DNA of 64,000 nucleotides from Scheffersomyces stipitis CBS 6054 (taxonomy: Eukaryota; Ascomycota; Pichiomycetes; Serinales; Debaryomycetaceae). How positions within the stretch are numbered: position 1 is the first letter of the stretch; every line of letters begins with the position of its first letter. The position numbers and the translations under genes are program-made. The stretch is from positions 1,054,001-1,118,000 of the forward strand of contig NC_009043.1 in NCBI RefSeq assembly GCF_000209165.1, written 5' to 3'. The notes below the pieces were generated by a model that did not search any database, was not told where the DNA came from, and worked only from the letters and a program-made list of their open reading frames with translations. Positions 49,550 through 59,767 of the stretch are shown piece after piece.

Positions 49550-52279
49550 TCAAATGGCTTCGCTGTACTCCTTTCTTTCGTCTGGAAACTGAGTTTGGCT
49601 GTTGTTGGCGAAGTCGTACGAGAACTCATCCCCTCCCTGCTGTACAGAGCTCTGTAAAGGCTGGCCAAAATTGTAGGCATTTGTACCTAAACCGTTGTAG
49701 AGAGCATTGGTAGCATTCGTAGCTCCGGGACTGAGTGCTGAGCCTGGTGGATTAGAGAGATTTGTAGGGAAATGGATGCTGGTTCCAAACGGCAGAAAGT
49801 CTCCTCCCACTCCTCCCAAGTTGAAGTTGTGTGTAGTGGCACTATTGTCGTTCCTCCAGATCTGGCTGTTGTTGGAAACACTTCTGTTATGACCCATGCC
49901 AATAGCTGAATTTCCTGCAATGTCGTTGTTATTGTTGCCGCCAATGAAAGAATCATTCACGTCCATCCATAACTTACTGCTGGAACTAGGAGTCATCAAA
50001 AACCCTTGATTATTGTCGACATTGGCTGTGGGACCTCCATAGTTAGCACGAGGCTGCAAGAGACTGATATCGTTGGAATTAACCGCATTCAAACTGCTCA
50101 CACTATGATTCTGGTTAGAAGCAAAAAGATCTCCAAGTCCACCAAGATTGTTAGCAGTACCAAGATTATTAGTAGTTCCAAGATTGTTTGTAGTACCAAT
50201 GTTAGCAGTAGCAGGAGCTGTAGAAGGTGTACTCCAGACACCTGCTCCACCTAACGTAGAAGCTCCAATGATTCCAGAAGATACTGGCGTAGTTCCTAAT
50301 GCGGCATGGCTCATTACTGGAGAGTTGTAGTTGTACAATAACGAGTTGAAGTTGCTGTCGTAGTTCATCAAAGGCTGAGTATTCTCCTGAATAGGAGAAG
50401 TGATTCCTTGTTGATAAGCCGAATCATCGTAAGGGAAACCTTGCATAGTGTTGGCGCTATTGATGATCTGAGACTGCTGAGTCTGTTGCTGTTCCATCAA
50501 CGAGTTGATCAAGGTAGGCGAAGTCATCATTTGCTGATCAAAATCGTTTGTATGCAAAAGTTGGGTAGAGCTAATTGGAGATTGAACTCCACTATACAAC
50601 TGCTGATCTAAAGTAGGCTCAAGCTGTGCACTGACGGTGTCAATATTATGGAAGTGGTCACCAGATTGATTTTCTGCTTCGTGTGAATAAACTTGCCCAT
50701 AATGGTTATGGAAGTTGACATTTGCTTGGGTGCTATTTTTGCCGTCAATATTGTCATCTATAGAAGGAGAGAAGTTTCTCTTCCCTGAGAATTTTTGTTT
50801 CGCCAAAGCATTTCCAAAGCCACCAAATTCTATCGAAGCTTGGTACTCCGACAATTTGACTGGCTGATAGTTCTCGTCAAGATTCTGTTTCGCGATTTGT
50901 AAAGTCTGATGCAACGTGACGTATCTCTTGATTTCGGTTTGAAATGCTTCCTTCCAGCTGTTCTCAAACTCCTGGTATGTATTCATTTCTTTCAATATGT
51001 CGTCCTGCCACGAGGGAACAATCTCGAATATCTTGTATAAAATATCATAGATGTTCTTATTGATAGAGCCATCTTTCATGAAAATGGAGGAAGTTGCTTG
51101 TGGAACAGGTGAAGGCGATACAGATGAAGAAGGCGTGTTATGAGATGTGATGTTGTCGTTGTCTTTGACGTGAGCCGTTACGGCTGTGCCATTAGGTGGC
51201 ATAGGTGGAGTATTGAAAGCGTCAATGAGAGGTTTAAGATGTTGAAGTATGGCTGAAAGTTCCTTCTTCTCAGCTTGAGTCGTCTTTAGCGACTCTTCAA
51301 CATTATCATTGTCCTTTTTGATGTTATCAATCTCGCTGTTGATGTCGTTAATTTCCTTGTAAATTTTTTGTTTTTCCAAATCTTCGTTATTAAGAAGTAG
51401 TGAGTTTCTCTCTTCCAACTTTTTGATCTTATTAGTAAGATTAAGTATTTTGCTGTCAAACATTTCCATAGAACTTTTAATTGCATTTAGCTGGTTAGCT
51501 AGTTTCGATTTTTTAAACGTTAGTTTGTCCTTAGACTTTTCTAGTGATTTTACATCGCTGTCCTTTTTAAGTTTAGTGTCAGTTTCCTCATCGTACTCTT
51601 GCTTGTAGAACTGGTACTCTTTGTTGAGCTCCTCGCTTTCCTTGACGATATTTGCCAGGTAGCTTTTGAACTCCTGGTTGACTTTAATCAATTCCTTCTG
51701 GAAACAAAGCAAGTAGTCGTTGAGAATGTCCGGATCTGTGATTTTGTGAATATCTACAACACTGAGATTGTCTATGTCTACTAAATGTCTTTTTTCATCA
51801 CCATCCTTGTGAGTTTCTTCAGCCAAAAGCTTTTCGGTATTTGAAATAGTGATATCGCTATCTTCAAATTTATCATCGTAGATGAACTTCAACTTGGAGT
51901 CCTTCTTGTTAATCGTATGAACAAAAACAGACTTGGACTGCGATCTGAAGTTGGTCAACGAATTAATGGCTACAATCTGGAGTTGGTACATCTGCTTTGG
52001 TGAAAGGTTATTCAATCTACAAGAGGTGGAAGTGATAGTAGCTGCTTCCTTGCCGTTGATAACCAAAACATAGTAGATGTTCTCGTCGTACTTGATCTCG
52101 ATATCCCAATGGATGACTATCAGGGTCTCACTAATGGCGTCGATACAAAGATTGGGGGAGTGAGGAATTTCTATATTCAAATCCTCGATTATTTCCTCTA
52201 CCGGAGTCTTGAGGATCTGGAAACATCGGTACAAGATCCAGCAGATGGAAGGCACTAAAGTAATTAGTATTTCCATCAT
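49550..52279 (-). CDS. FN3-like, coiled-coil membrane-anchored protein, possibly Nnf2-like
   Basis: A 909-aa protein I do not identify firmly. It begins with a short membrane segment (MMEILITLVPSICWILYRCF), then a fibronectin-III-like module (about 40-125, with the VIHWDIEIKYDENIYYVLVI strands). A long coiled coil follows (about 185-340, rich in KLKKDSD/LEKSKDKL-type heptads), then a Gln/Asn/Ser/Thr-rich low-complexity half with NNLGT-type repeats (DNA about 50140-50200). An N-terminal anchor plus FN3 plus coiled coil recalls S. cerevisiae Nnf2 (YGR089W) and related fungal proteins; this is a tentative match from architecture. A CACGTG lies 185 bp upstream. Confidence 0.65.
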   Translation of the reverse strand: MMEILITLVPSICWILYRCFQILKTPVEEIIEDLNIEIPHSPNLCIDAISETLIVIHWDIEIKYDENIYYVLVINGKEAATITSTSCRLNNLSPKQMYQLQIVAINSLTNFRSQSKSVFVHTINKKDSKLKFIYDDKFEDSDITISNTEKLLAEETHKDGDEKRHLVDIDNLSVVDIHKITDPDILNDYLLCFQKELIKVNQEFKSYLANIVKESEELNKEYQFYKQEYDEETDTKLKKDSDVKSLEKSKDKLTFKKSKLANQLNAIKSSMEMFDSKILNLTNKIKKLEERNSLLLNNEDLEKQKIYKEINDINSEIDNIKKDNDNVEESLKTTQAEKKELSAILQHLKPLIDAFNTPPMPPNGTAVTAHVKDNDNITSHNTPSSSVSPSPVPQATSSIFMKDGSINKNIYDILYKIFEIVPSWQDDILKEMNTYQEFENSWKEAFQTEIKRYVTLHQTLQIAKQNLDENYQPVKLSEYQASIEFGGFGNALAKQKFSGKRNFSPSIDDNIDGKNSTQANVNFHNHYGQVYSHEAENQSGDHFHNIDTVSAQLEPTLDQQLYSGVQSPISSTQLLHTNDFDQQMMTSPTLINSLMEQQQTQQSQIINSANTMQGFPYDDSAYQQGITSPIQENTQPLMNYDSNFNSLLYNYNSPVMSHAALGTTPVSSGIIGASTLGGAGVWSTPSTAPATANIGTTNNLGTTNNLGTANNLGGLGDLFASNQNHSVSSLNAVNSNDISLLQPRANYGGPTANVDNNQGFLMTPSSSSKLWMDVNDSFIGGNNNNDIAGNSAIGMGHNRSVSNNSQIWRNDNSATTHNFNLGGVGGDFLPFGTSIHFPTNLSNPPGSALSPGATNATNALYNGLGTNAYNFGQPLQSSVQQGGDEFSYDFANNSQTQFPDERKEYSEAI

Positions 52280-52461
52280 CTTGAAGGACTGGTACTACTT
52301 TCCTCGACACTTTACTTGGTGTATTTTGGCCTCTGTGTGGAAATTGCAATTTTTCAAAGTAAAAGTTTGACAATTTTTCACCATATAGTTTGATGTACAA
52401 CCTACGCACAAGAGACAAACAAACCGGACAGTGCAAAATTTCACCACCGTAATTTTCGTCT

Positions 52462-52467
52462 CACGTG
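52462..52467. promoter_or_regulatory. CACGTG upstream of the FN3/coiled-coil gene
   Basis: Within CTCACGTGAC, 183 bp upstream of the ATG at 52279 and in the short spacer behind the MFS gene. Confidence 0.45.
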
Positions 52468-52558
52468 ACTCTATTAAAATCCTATATTAGTCGATGAAAT
52501 AGCTGCAGAGGTGGTGCCCTATTCTAAGTATATGTACGATTTTGATTTTGTGTTTCGC

Positions 52559-54106
52559 CTACAAGCTGTCATTGACAACAAGAGGTTCAAACTGGCCCAA
52601 TTTCAAGTTCTCTTCCTCAGTAAGGAAACGTAAGCCAACTACAAGCAAAACGGTATTGAACGCACCCAAGAGGAAAAATGGCCCCAAGATCCAGTAGTCG
52701 CTCCATAAGCCACCAACTTTGGTAATGAGCAAGATCCCGAGACCTCCGCTTAAACTATATAACCCGCTGAGTGAACCCATATTCTTGGGGTTGTGGGTGA
52801 GGCCACTCAATACACTCATGCTGGTGATGATAATTCCGATCTGCGACATGCCTATGAGACTAACCATCACAAAACAGATTACAGTATGAGGATCGTAAGC
52901 ACCTTTGGTGGTGCTTCCAGAGATACAAAGGCCGAAATTGCCGATTATGCCAGCGATAGCTGAAACAAGTAATGTCTTGAATTTTCCGACTCTCCTGGAG
53001 TCAATCATGTAGCCCCATAACGGAGACGATATAAGTGCAATTGTTTGTGCTACTCCGGTTAAAATAGCCGAGAAAATATACCCGTCGTTGCAGTTCTTTT
53101 TGTTAGGAAAGTCTGTAGTGTTGCACTTTCCGTTCTTGTAGTAGAAGTTGTACACCAATAGAGGTATGAATACAGAAGTGGTGACCGTAGTTGATCTCGC
53201 AACAAAAGCTCCAATATATGATAATTGTACTCTATGGTTGGATCGGGAGATCTCGAATCCCCTGGCAAGTAGCTTAAAATAGGGCAATTTTTCTTCTGGC
53301 TCGTCCAGTTCTTCTGTTACTTCACTTTCTTCTACAAGTAACAACTCAGATTCTTCAATAGTGTTGGGTTTCTTCTTGTTGCTATCATACAAGAATACAA
53401 CGAGAACATGAAAAGCTACTACAGCGAAGGCTGCCACGATCAAGTACGAATATTTCAATCCTTCCTTCAAGGTGAGATCAGGGTTACTGCTAACCAATTT
53501 GATTGGCAAAGTCAAGAAGAAAGATACGGAGAAGATAGCACCTAATCCGGTTGAAATACCGATGAGTGCTGAATACTTTCCATTCTTTTTGTCTTCGGGA
53601 TCATTCAATTCAAGACTATCGAAGGCTTGCTGTTGATAGTGTCTCCAGAAGAGGAACTTCTGGAACGCAAAGTCCGAGTTGGTGAGTTCGTTGAGCATAA
53701 CCGTAATCATGCTCATACAACTAGTGACTCCAAGTGCAAATATGCATCTGAAAAAAATAACATCTGGATATATGTTTGTACTGACCACAGCATACCCGAC
53801 CAAACTCAAAGCCAAAATGAGGAAACTGATACTGGGGATATAGCGCGTGCCTTGTATGCCTATGGAGTTCAACTTATCTGTCAAGGTTCCCACCAATGGC
53901 GATGATATTATCGAGACAAGCTCATCGGTAAATCCCAAAGTTCCGATGATAGCACCTATTTTAGCGTCTGCCTGTATTCCAATAACTTCACTTACATAGA
54001 ACGGCTGCGTAGAAGAGAGAAAAACCACTATGGCTACACAGGCAAATCCAGTGAAGTTGAAGGCCAAAAGATTCCACGGTGTATAATTGGCGTTGACGTG
54101 GTACAT
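52559..54106 (-). CDS. Major facilitator superfamily transporter, substrate unknown
   Basis: A 515-aa polytopic protein with about 12 membrane helices in two halves. The first helix pair contains NLLAFNFTGFACVAIVVFLSSTQPFYV, a loop GTLTDKLNSIG lies in the motif A position, and an acidic central loop (ESELLLVEESEVTEELDEPEEK) separates the halves. Substrate and orthologue are not recognised; a vacuolar MFS protein such as YCR023C is possible. The start is placed at the ATG at 54106 (MYHVNANYTPW). An ATG at 54241 would add 45 atypical residues and run through a TCACGTGA promoter site, so it is less likely. Confidence 0.75.
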   Translation of the reverse strand: MYHVNANYTPWNLLAFNFTGFACVAIVVFLSSTQPFYVSEVIGIQADAKIGAIIGTLGFTDELVSIISSPLVGTLTDKLNSIGIQGTRYIPSISFLILALSLVGYAVVSTNIYPDVIFFRCIFALGVTSCMSMITVMLNELTNSDFAFQKFLFWRHYQQQAFDSLELNDPEDKKNGKYSALIGISTGLGAIFSVSFFLTLPIKLVSSNPDLTLKEGLKYSYLIVAAFAVVAFHVLVVFLYDSNKKKPNTIEESELLLVEESEVTEELDEPEEKLPYFKLLARGFEISRSNHRVQLSYIGAFVARSTTVTTSVFIPLLVYNFYYKNGKCNTTDFPNKKNCNDGYIFSAILTGVAQTIALISSPLWGYMIDSRRVGKFKTLLVSAIAGIIGNFGLCISGSTTKGAYDPHTVICFVMVSLIGMSQIGIIITSMSVLSGLTHNPKNMGSLSGLYSLSGGLGILLITKVGGLWSDYWILGPFFLLGAFNTVLLVVGLRFLTEEENLKLGQFEPLVVNDSL

Positions 54107-55337
54107 TTTTACCTTCTTGTCTGCTTCTGCTAGAAGAAACCTGAGTAAAATAATAATATCCCGACTTCGCACTGTCTTTATTTTATCTATTTGATCAGTG
54201 AAGATTCTTGTCACGTGAATATAATCAATAGTAGTCAACATTACCAGTGGTTCCTAAATTCCTGAGCTAGGAGCTTTCTTGGTCTTCTTGCATCTAGATG
54301 AGGACCCTTGTAAAGTATCTGTCGTGATTTTCAATACCAGCAGAACTAATGCAGATTCAATTTGAGTTTGAATATTTAACATTTAATATCTGATATTTTA
54401 TTATCACTTGTTGTACCTTATTTGTACATTTTGTAGAAATGCAACCCAGACGTCTTTCAAAGTTTTAGATTCAAGTAATTACAGCTATCAAGGCAACATT
54501 GTTCGAGTACGAAGGTCGGAGATTGGATCTGGACGAGTTGCGCCCGAACGGATAAAATATAATTAGTTGATATACTTTTAGATATTTCGTAACCGGACTT
54601 TGGTCATTATCCGAGGGCTAACCTGTAAAATGCAATTCCGTGGAACGCAATTGCAGGTCCACGTATCTGTTAACAATGGCTGCAAACAACCTTGTTCAAT
54701 CTTACTAATACTGATAGAAGGAAGTCAGCACTCCGAACGCGAAGAATATGAATGGAATATGTTAACAATTCAATTTCAAGAAGTGGAAATTTCCGAAAAG
54801 TAGCGTTTGGAATGTTCGAACCTTCCCCCAGACCAGCCTCGACTGAGCCCACACCAGTGGTGGCCAACGAATTGAGCCCATCTGTTGTTCCTTAATCTAG
54901 CTGGAAAAGGCTTCCAAGAAAAGTACAGATTACCCTATTCTAGAAACAAGAAAGTCTAATGAAAAAGCAATCTTGGTTAACGTTGCATTTCTATCTACGG
55001 GTATTCAACAGTTTATCCGCGTGTATTCCGTAGCCCCATAGTTAAGACAAGGCAATGCGTATAGTCACATGACTCAACTAGTCATCGCCCACAGCTGGAA
55101 AAGCGGTTATTCGGTATATGCAAGTCAGGGCGGTTGCGAAAAAAAGGAACACATATTATCCAGGAACGGCTAAACAGAACATTCGGGAATTGGCAAATTG
55201 CAAAATGAACACCTGGAATTATTTATAAGGCAATTGCTTTGCTGTAATTTTAAAAAGATTTTACTTAACAATAATACAATTGAGCTTACTACTTAGCAAA
55301 GACTCGCCTATATTTGCCTTCACAACTCTACTTAATC
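54107..55337. other. Divergent promoter region between two MFS transporter genes
   Basis: About 1.2 kb. It holds the CACGTG above, a TGACTCA Gcn4/AP-1-type site at 55070-55076 (about 265 bp before the plus-strand transporter ATG) and AT-rich sequence. No further gene is recognised; plus and minus frames of 60-70 codons near 54.6-54.9 kb overlap and are ignored. Confidence 0.5.
54212..54217. promoter_or_regulatory. CACGTG upstream of the MFS transporter
   Basis: Inside GTCACGTGAA, 106 bp upstream of the chosen ATG (54106). Its position argues against translation starting at 54241. Confidence 0.45.
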
Positions 55338-57185
55338 ATGAGTACATCCAATTCCAAACACAATTCTACGGACTCACTCGACTCCCTTGACCAGGCTCGG
55401 CCTTACGCTCCTAGCCCATTCGAAAATTTTAACACAGATGCTCAATCGGAAATCTCTCCTATAAATTCAAGATTAAGCGGAGTCTCTTCGCGTGAATTGA
55501 GAATTACAAGGACAGAAACTGTCAAATCGTTGCATGAATTGGGTATGTCTAGTGACATACCCATGCCTGCTATAAATCACCCACCGGTGGAAAATCCCAT
55601 CTTCCCAGAAGAGTATACCTTGGAGACTGAAACAGGATTGGTTCCTGTTATGACATTGCAATCTATCGGAAGAGTGAAAACAGTAGAACATACTGTCAGA
55701 ACACATCAAGATAACTCCTTGGTGGAGAAAAGTGAAGCACCTCTGGAAGAAGATAGCCAAAAGAATAAGTTGGAAGCATTAGATCCCGAAATTGAATTCG
55801 TCACTTTTGTTGTTGGTGATCCAGAAAATCCTCACAACTGGGATATGACCTACAAGTGGATTCTTACTTTAACATTGGCCATCTTTGTCGTGTGTGCCGC
55901 TTACGGTTCTTCCTGTTTGGCTGGTGGTTTGCCAACTATTAACAAGAAATTTGGTGTTTCCACCGAAGTATCAACATTGACTGTCTCATTGATGGTCATC
56001 GGTTTCACCGTTGGTCCATTGATCTGGGCACCATTATCAGAGCAAATCGGCAGAAGACCAGTTTACTTTATCTCCTTTGGTCTCTACACTATTTTCCAAA
56101 TTCCTTGTGCTTTAGCCCCAAATATTGGTGCTCTCTTGGTTTGTCGTTTCTTATGTGGTGTTTTTGCGTCATCGGCACTTACAAATGTTGGTGCTAGTCT
56201 TGTTGACATTCACAATGAAACAAGATCTTTAGCAATTGCATTCTTTTCCTTCGCACCCTACTCTGGTCCAGTCTTAGGTGGTGTTGTCAATGGATTTATC
56301 AGTGTCTCCACAAAAAGAATGGATTTGATTATCTGGGTTAACATGGCATTTGCTGGTGTCATGTGGATTATCGTCAGTTTAATTCCTGAAACTTATGCTC
56401 CAGTTATTTTGAAAAAGAGAGCAAAGAAATTGAGAGAAGAGACGGGAAACCCAAAGATAATGACAGAGCAGGAAGCCACTCCTCTATCCATGAAAGAATT
56501 GGTCAACGATAATCTTATTAGACCATTGAAGTTTATTGTTGAAGAACCAGTTTTAGACTTGATTTGTGCATTTGTTGCCTTGATTTACTCCTTATTGTAC
56601 GCATTCTTCTTTGCCTACCCAGTTATATTCAACAGACTCTATGGTTATGAGGACAACATTATCGGATTGATGTATATACCAATTTTAATCGGTGCTGGTT
56701 TGGCATTGTGCACAACTCCCATCCTTGAAATGAAGTATGCTGCATTATGTAAAAGAAGAACTCCAACTCCAGAAGATAGATTAATTGGTGCCATTATCGG
56801 TGCCCCATTTCCATGCATTTCTTTGTTCATATTGGGAGCAACTTCGTACAAACACATCATCTGGGTCGGTCCTGCTTCTTCGGGCATTGCTTTCGGGTAC
56901 GGTATGGTTCTTATCTACTACTCGCTTAATAACTACATCATTGACACCTACGCCAAATATGCTGCATCCGCTTTGGCTACAAAGGTCTTCTTGAGAAGTT
57001 CTGGGGGTGCTGCATTTCCATTGTTCATTACTCAAATGTACGACAAACTTGGCTTGCAATGGGCAAGTTGGTTGTTAGCTTTTATCTCCCTTGCTATGGT
57101 GTTTATACCAATATCGTTCTACAAGTATGGAAAAACATTAAGAGCAAAGATGTGCAAGGAAGACTACTCGGCAGTTCATTTATAG
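55338..57185 (+). CDS. Drug:H+ antiporter DHA1 family, Flu1/Tpo1-like
   Basis: A 615-aa plasma-membrane MFS exporter with 12 expected helices. A Ser-rich cytosolic N-terminus (about 1-165) ends at the DPENPHNWDMTYKW block typical of yeast Tpo/Flu/Mdr proteins. Motif A is complete (GPLIWAPLSEQIGRRP) and the antiporter motif C is present (APYSGPVLGG). The C-terminal half includes FFAYPVIF and FLRSSGGAAFPLF. Known relatives export polyamines, fluconazole or mycophenolate; the substrate here cannot be set from sequence. The start is the ATG at 55338; the frame is open eight codons earlier but only from a TTG. Confidence 0.88.
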   Translation: MSTSNSKHNSTDSLDSLDQARPYAPSPFENFNTDAQSEISPINSRLSGVSSRELRITRTETVKSLHELGMSSDIPMPAINHPPVENPIFPEEYTLETETGLVPVMTLQSIGRVKTVEHTVRTHQDNSLVEKSEAPLEEDSQKNKLEALDPEIEFVTFVVGDPENPHNWDMTYKWILTLTLAIFVVCAAYGSSCLAGGLPTINKKFGVSTEVSTLTVSLMVIGFTVGPLIWAPLSEQIGRRPVYFISFGLYTIFQIPCALAPNIGALLVCRFLCGVFASSALTNVGASLVDIHNETRSLAIAFFSFAPYSGPVLGGVVNGFISVSTKRMDLIIWVNMAFAGVMWIIVSLIPETYAPVILKKRAKKLREETGNPKIMTEQEATPLSMKELVNDNLIRPLKFIVEEPVLDLICAFVALIYSLLYAFFFAYPVIFNRLYGYEDNIIGLMYIPILIGAGLALCTTPILEMKYAALCKRRTPTPEDRLIGAIIGAPFPCISLFILGATSYKHIIWVGPASSGIAFGYGMVLIYYSLNNYIIDTYAKYAASALATKVFLRSSGGAAFPLFITQMYDKLGLQWASWLLAFISLAMVFIPISFYKYGKTLRAKMCKEDYSAVHL

Positions 57186-57299
57186 AATCCTTAAATTTAT
57201 AGAAATACTTATATTCAACACGAACTTTTTAGAAAGAAAAATTATCACATAGTATAAAAGGAAATGTAACGAGGAGAATAATCACAAAATTGGGAAGGT

Positions 57300-58805
57300 T
57301 TAAGCAAGAGTAACATTTTGGATCTTGTCTGTGACTTCTTCCAAATCAATACCAGTGATGGACTTGATGAAAACACTGAAATCTGTGTTTTCGTGAGTGC
57401 CAAGCAATCCATCTTTGGTGTTCAAGATTTTTTGGAAGAGAATAGGAGAATTGGAGTACGAGTAGATATCCACATCAACAGCAGTGTGGTCTGTGGAACC
57501 CCACGAAACCTCAGATCTGGAATTAGTTAAATTTCCAATTGCAACTTGAAGATTTTGGTCTTCATTTCTGGCACCATTAACAAGTATGTCAACTTCTTCT
57601 TGGGTGTAGTTAGTAAGCCCCAAGCCTTGCTCAATGACGGTTTGTTGGATGAACTTTCTGAACTCATCATCATTATCCTTCTGTTCGAATTCATCAATAG
57701 CATTCACCAAAAATTCACTAGAATGAGTAGCATTCAAGATGGCTTGATAGTCCTTTGGAGATCTGCCAAAAACAGCCAAGCCTCCAGTTTCGTGATCAGC
57801 AGTTGCGATAACAATAGTTTCAGTTTCAGATTCTTCAACAAACTTAAGGACTTCGGTTACAACATCATCGAACTCCAAAACTTCGCGAGCAATGGATGGT
57901 GCATCATTACCATGGCCAGCATGATCAGGTCTAGATGCTTCAACCAACAAGAAGAACCCTTTTTCGGAGTCTTCAGTAGCCTTGCTCAAAGCTTTCAATG
58001 CGACTTGTGTCTCTTCTACTAAACTAGGGTATTCAGAATCCTCACGGTCAATTCTGTATGGGAAATCTTTATCAGCAAATAATCCCAACAATGGCAATGT
58101 GACATTGTCACCACCTTGCAATTGATCAAACGATTCTCTGTCTCCGACATAGCTCCAAGTTCCGTTGGTTTGAACTTCTTCGATCAAGTTTCTGGAATCC
58201 TTACGAGCACCACCTTCTTCTGTTGCTGGAACGAACTGTGCTCTACCACCACCAAGAATTAAGTCAGGAATTCTACCTAATGGATGGTCACCCAATAACT
58301 GTTCCGCAATCAATGGTTCACTGCTTCTATCTATGGCATGTGCAGCCCAAACAGATGGAGTAGCGTCTGTGACCTTAGTGGTAACAACAATACCAATAGC
58401 ATAACCCTGCAACTTAAGAGCCTCACCGATAGATCCTACTGGCTTTCCTTCTGGGTCAACGTTTATGGCCTTGTTGTAAGACTTGAAACCAGTTGCCAAG
58501 GCCGTACCAGCAGCAGCAGAGTCAGTCACATACGAGGAGTTGGACTTGGTTCTGAAAGTACCAATCAAGTAGTTGTCCAATTCCAACAAGTCGTTGTATG
58601 GAAGGTCGTCACGTACCTGTCTAAACGATCTAGCCAATTGAACTGAAGCAGCTCCCATACCATCTGAAATCAAGAAGATGATGTTCTTCTTGGTCTCCTT
58701 GGAGTTGTCAACAGGAGCAGCAACTGTAACATCAAACAAGTATAAGTAAACCGCTAAAGCAAGGATCGAGAGGTTGCAAATTTTTGGAAAGACAAAGTTA
58801 GCCAT
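57300..58805 (-). CDS. Alkaline phosphatase, signal-peptide type (array copy 1)
   Basis: A 501-aa metal-dependent phosphomonoesterase. The ATG at 58805 gives a cleavable-looking signal (MANFVFPKICNLSILALAVYLYLFDVTVAA|PV) in place of the type II anchor of Pho8, and many N-glycosylation sequons suggest a secreted, periplasmic or vacuole-lumen enzyme. Catalytic residues are intact: Asp48 (LISDGMG), nucleophile Ser96 (TDSAAAGTA), Mg/Zn ligands in EASRPDHAGHGND, Zn ligands in TADHETGG and a final histidine in DHTAVDVDIYS. It is a tandem paralogue of the next gene, with identical length and a 479-bp near-identical centre. The start at 58805 is the first ATG. Confidence 0.93.
   Translation of the reverse strand: MANFVFPKICNLSILALAVYLYLFDVTVAAPVDNSKETKKNIIFLISDGMGAASVQLARSFRQVRDDLPYNDLLELDNYLIGTFRTKSNSSYVTDSAAAGTALATGFKSYNKAINVDPEGKPVGSIGEALKLQGYAIGIVVTTKVTDATPSVWAAHAIDRSSEPLIAEQLLGDHPLGRIPDLILGGGRAQFVPATEEGGARKDSRNLIEEVQTNGTWSYVGDRESFDQLQGGDNVTLPLLGLFADKDFPYRIDREDSEYPSLVEETQVALKALSKATEDSEKGFFLLVEASRPDHAGHGNDAPSIAREVLEFDDVVTEVLKFVEESETETIVIATADHETGGLAVFGRSPKDYQAILNATHSSEFLVNAIDEFEQKDNDDEFRKFIQQTVIEQGLGLTNYTQEEVDILVNGARNEDQNLQVAIGNLTNSRSEVSWGSTDHTAVDVDIYSYSNSPILFQKILNTKDGLLGTHENTDFSVFIKSITGIDLEEVTDKIQNVTLA
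57954..58432 (-). repeat. Near-identical 479-bp tract shared with 60422-60900
   Basis: By hand comparison at constant offset 2468 I count about 14 mismatches (about 97% identity), silent sites included. Sequence just outside on both sides drops to roughly 76-86%. It covers the middle third of the alkaline phosphatase gene, and its partner is in array copy 2. Confidence 0.85.
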
Positions 58806-58893
58806 TTTTTGAAAGTTGGGTACCAAATTGGAATCTATTAGTATTGATGTTATTTGCTAATTGTCCACAAGTTCAAAAGGGTTTTCGTCTTAA

Positions 58894-58899
58894 TTTATA
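58894..58899 (-). promoter_or_regulatory. TATA box of alkaline phosphatase copy 1
   Basis: TATAAA on the minus strand within GCACTATAAATT, about 90 bp upstream of the ATG, and conserved in copy 2. Confidence 0.6.
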
Positions 58900-59351
58900 G
58901 TGCAAAATATTCTCCTATTCTGGAGGAGCTTTTATTGTGGTTCCAAAATGGGCTGCAAAAAGTGCGAATTGGTTGCAACTTTTGTCCCCCCACGCGCACC
59001 ACTTCCAAGAAAATATTCAATATTTCCAAGCTGTAAATGTGAGTTTCAGCTTTTGCTCTCAAAGCTATTTTTGTAGACAGAAACTGTGGAGAATAATATC
59101 CTCATTATATCAGTTTAAACTTGCTTACTTGCTTGTCAGTTCACGTAAATTTTTTGTGTAGGTTGGAAAAGGCAATTTCTGCTACCATGACTTTTGTTCG
59201 CAGCTTTCGAAATTATCAATTTAATAATAAAATGCTTCATTCTCAGTCAAATATGGAATCGGAAACGTTTTCTTCCAAGACTCACTCTTGACGACTGTGC
59301 CGTAGACAAAGTATTATCACACTGTTCCTTGGACAAGTCTTTTGGAACAAA

Positions 59352-59531
59352 TTTCTTAGCATGTCCCCGGAAGTAAGTTATCTCGGTTCTTCTTTCCGTC
59401 CCCCCTTTCATGATTCAGTCGTCTTCTTTGTCATTTGAAGAAGATGGGGCACATGGGGACTCTAGCCACAGAAAGAATTGGTGAAGTTGAACGTCTTTGG
59501 TATAAAACTGAACCTTAAAATTTCTTAGCAT
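59352..59531 (+). repeat. Pair of exact 11-mers TTTCTTAGCAT in the copy 1 promoter
   Basis: Copies are at 59352-59362 and 59521-59531, 169 bp apart and 547 and 716 bp upstream of the ATG. The same pair recurs in the copy 2 promoter. Confidence 0.85.
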
Positions 59532-59767
59532 TCAGGGAGCGCCTGCCCGTTTGGAAAAAACTTTAACAAGTATTGCTCGGCAGTTCCCTTCATTCCACCA
59601 AATACCATACATGTTAGCTAAGAATATTTCTTGTAGATTTTTTATAGAAAGGTAACAAGCTTTTGGAATAAGTGATAGTAACAACTTTTTAAAAAAGAAT
59701 ATACTGGCAGTGTAGAAAAAATAAAATAGAAAGTAACGCAAGAATAAGATAGAGAAAGGGTATATAT

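Larger units (their letters stand above)
58806..59767. other. Promoter of alkaline phosphatase copy 1 (duplicated)
   Basis: 962 bp related to the promoter of copy 2 (61274-62333). Shared parts, in the same order, are a TATA box, an 18-bp block CGAATTGGTTGCAACTTT (58965-58982), AGCTATTTTTGTA, TTCGCAGC, a CTTCATTCT block, two TTTCTTAGCAT 11-mers and a GGCACATGGGG word. No CACGTG Pho4-type site is present. Sequence before the TATA box has diverged. Confidence 0.7.

Noticed and set aside
54107..54241. 45-residue N-terminal extension of the MFS transporter
   Set aside because: An ATG exists at 54241, but the added sequence is atypical and spans a TCACGTGA promoter motif.
57318..58646. Plus-strand ORFs antisense to the alkaline phosphatases (also near 59840-61135)
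   Set aside because: They are mirrored in both paralogues because the sense genes are duplicated; there is no independent evidence of coding.
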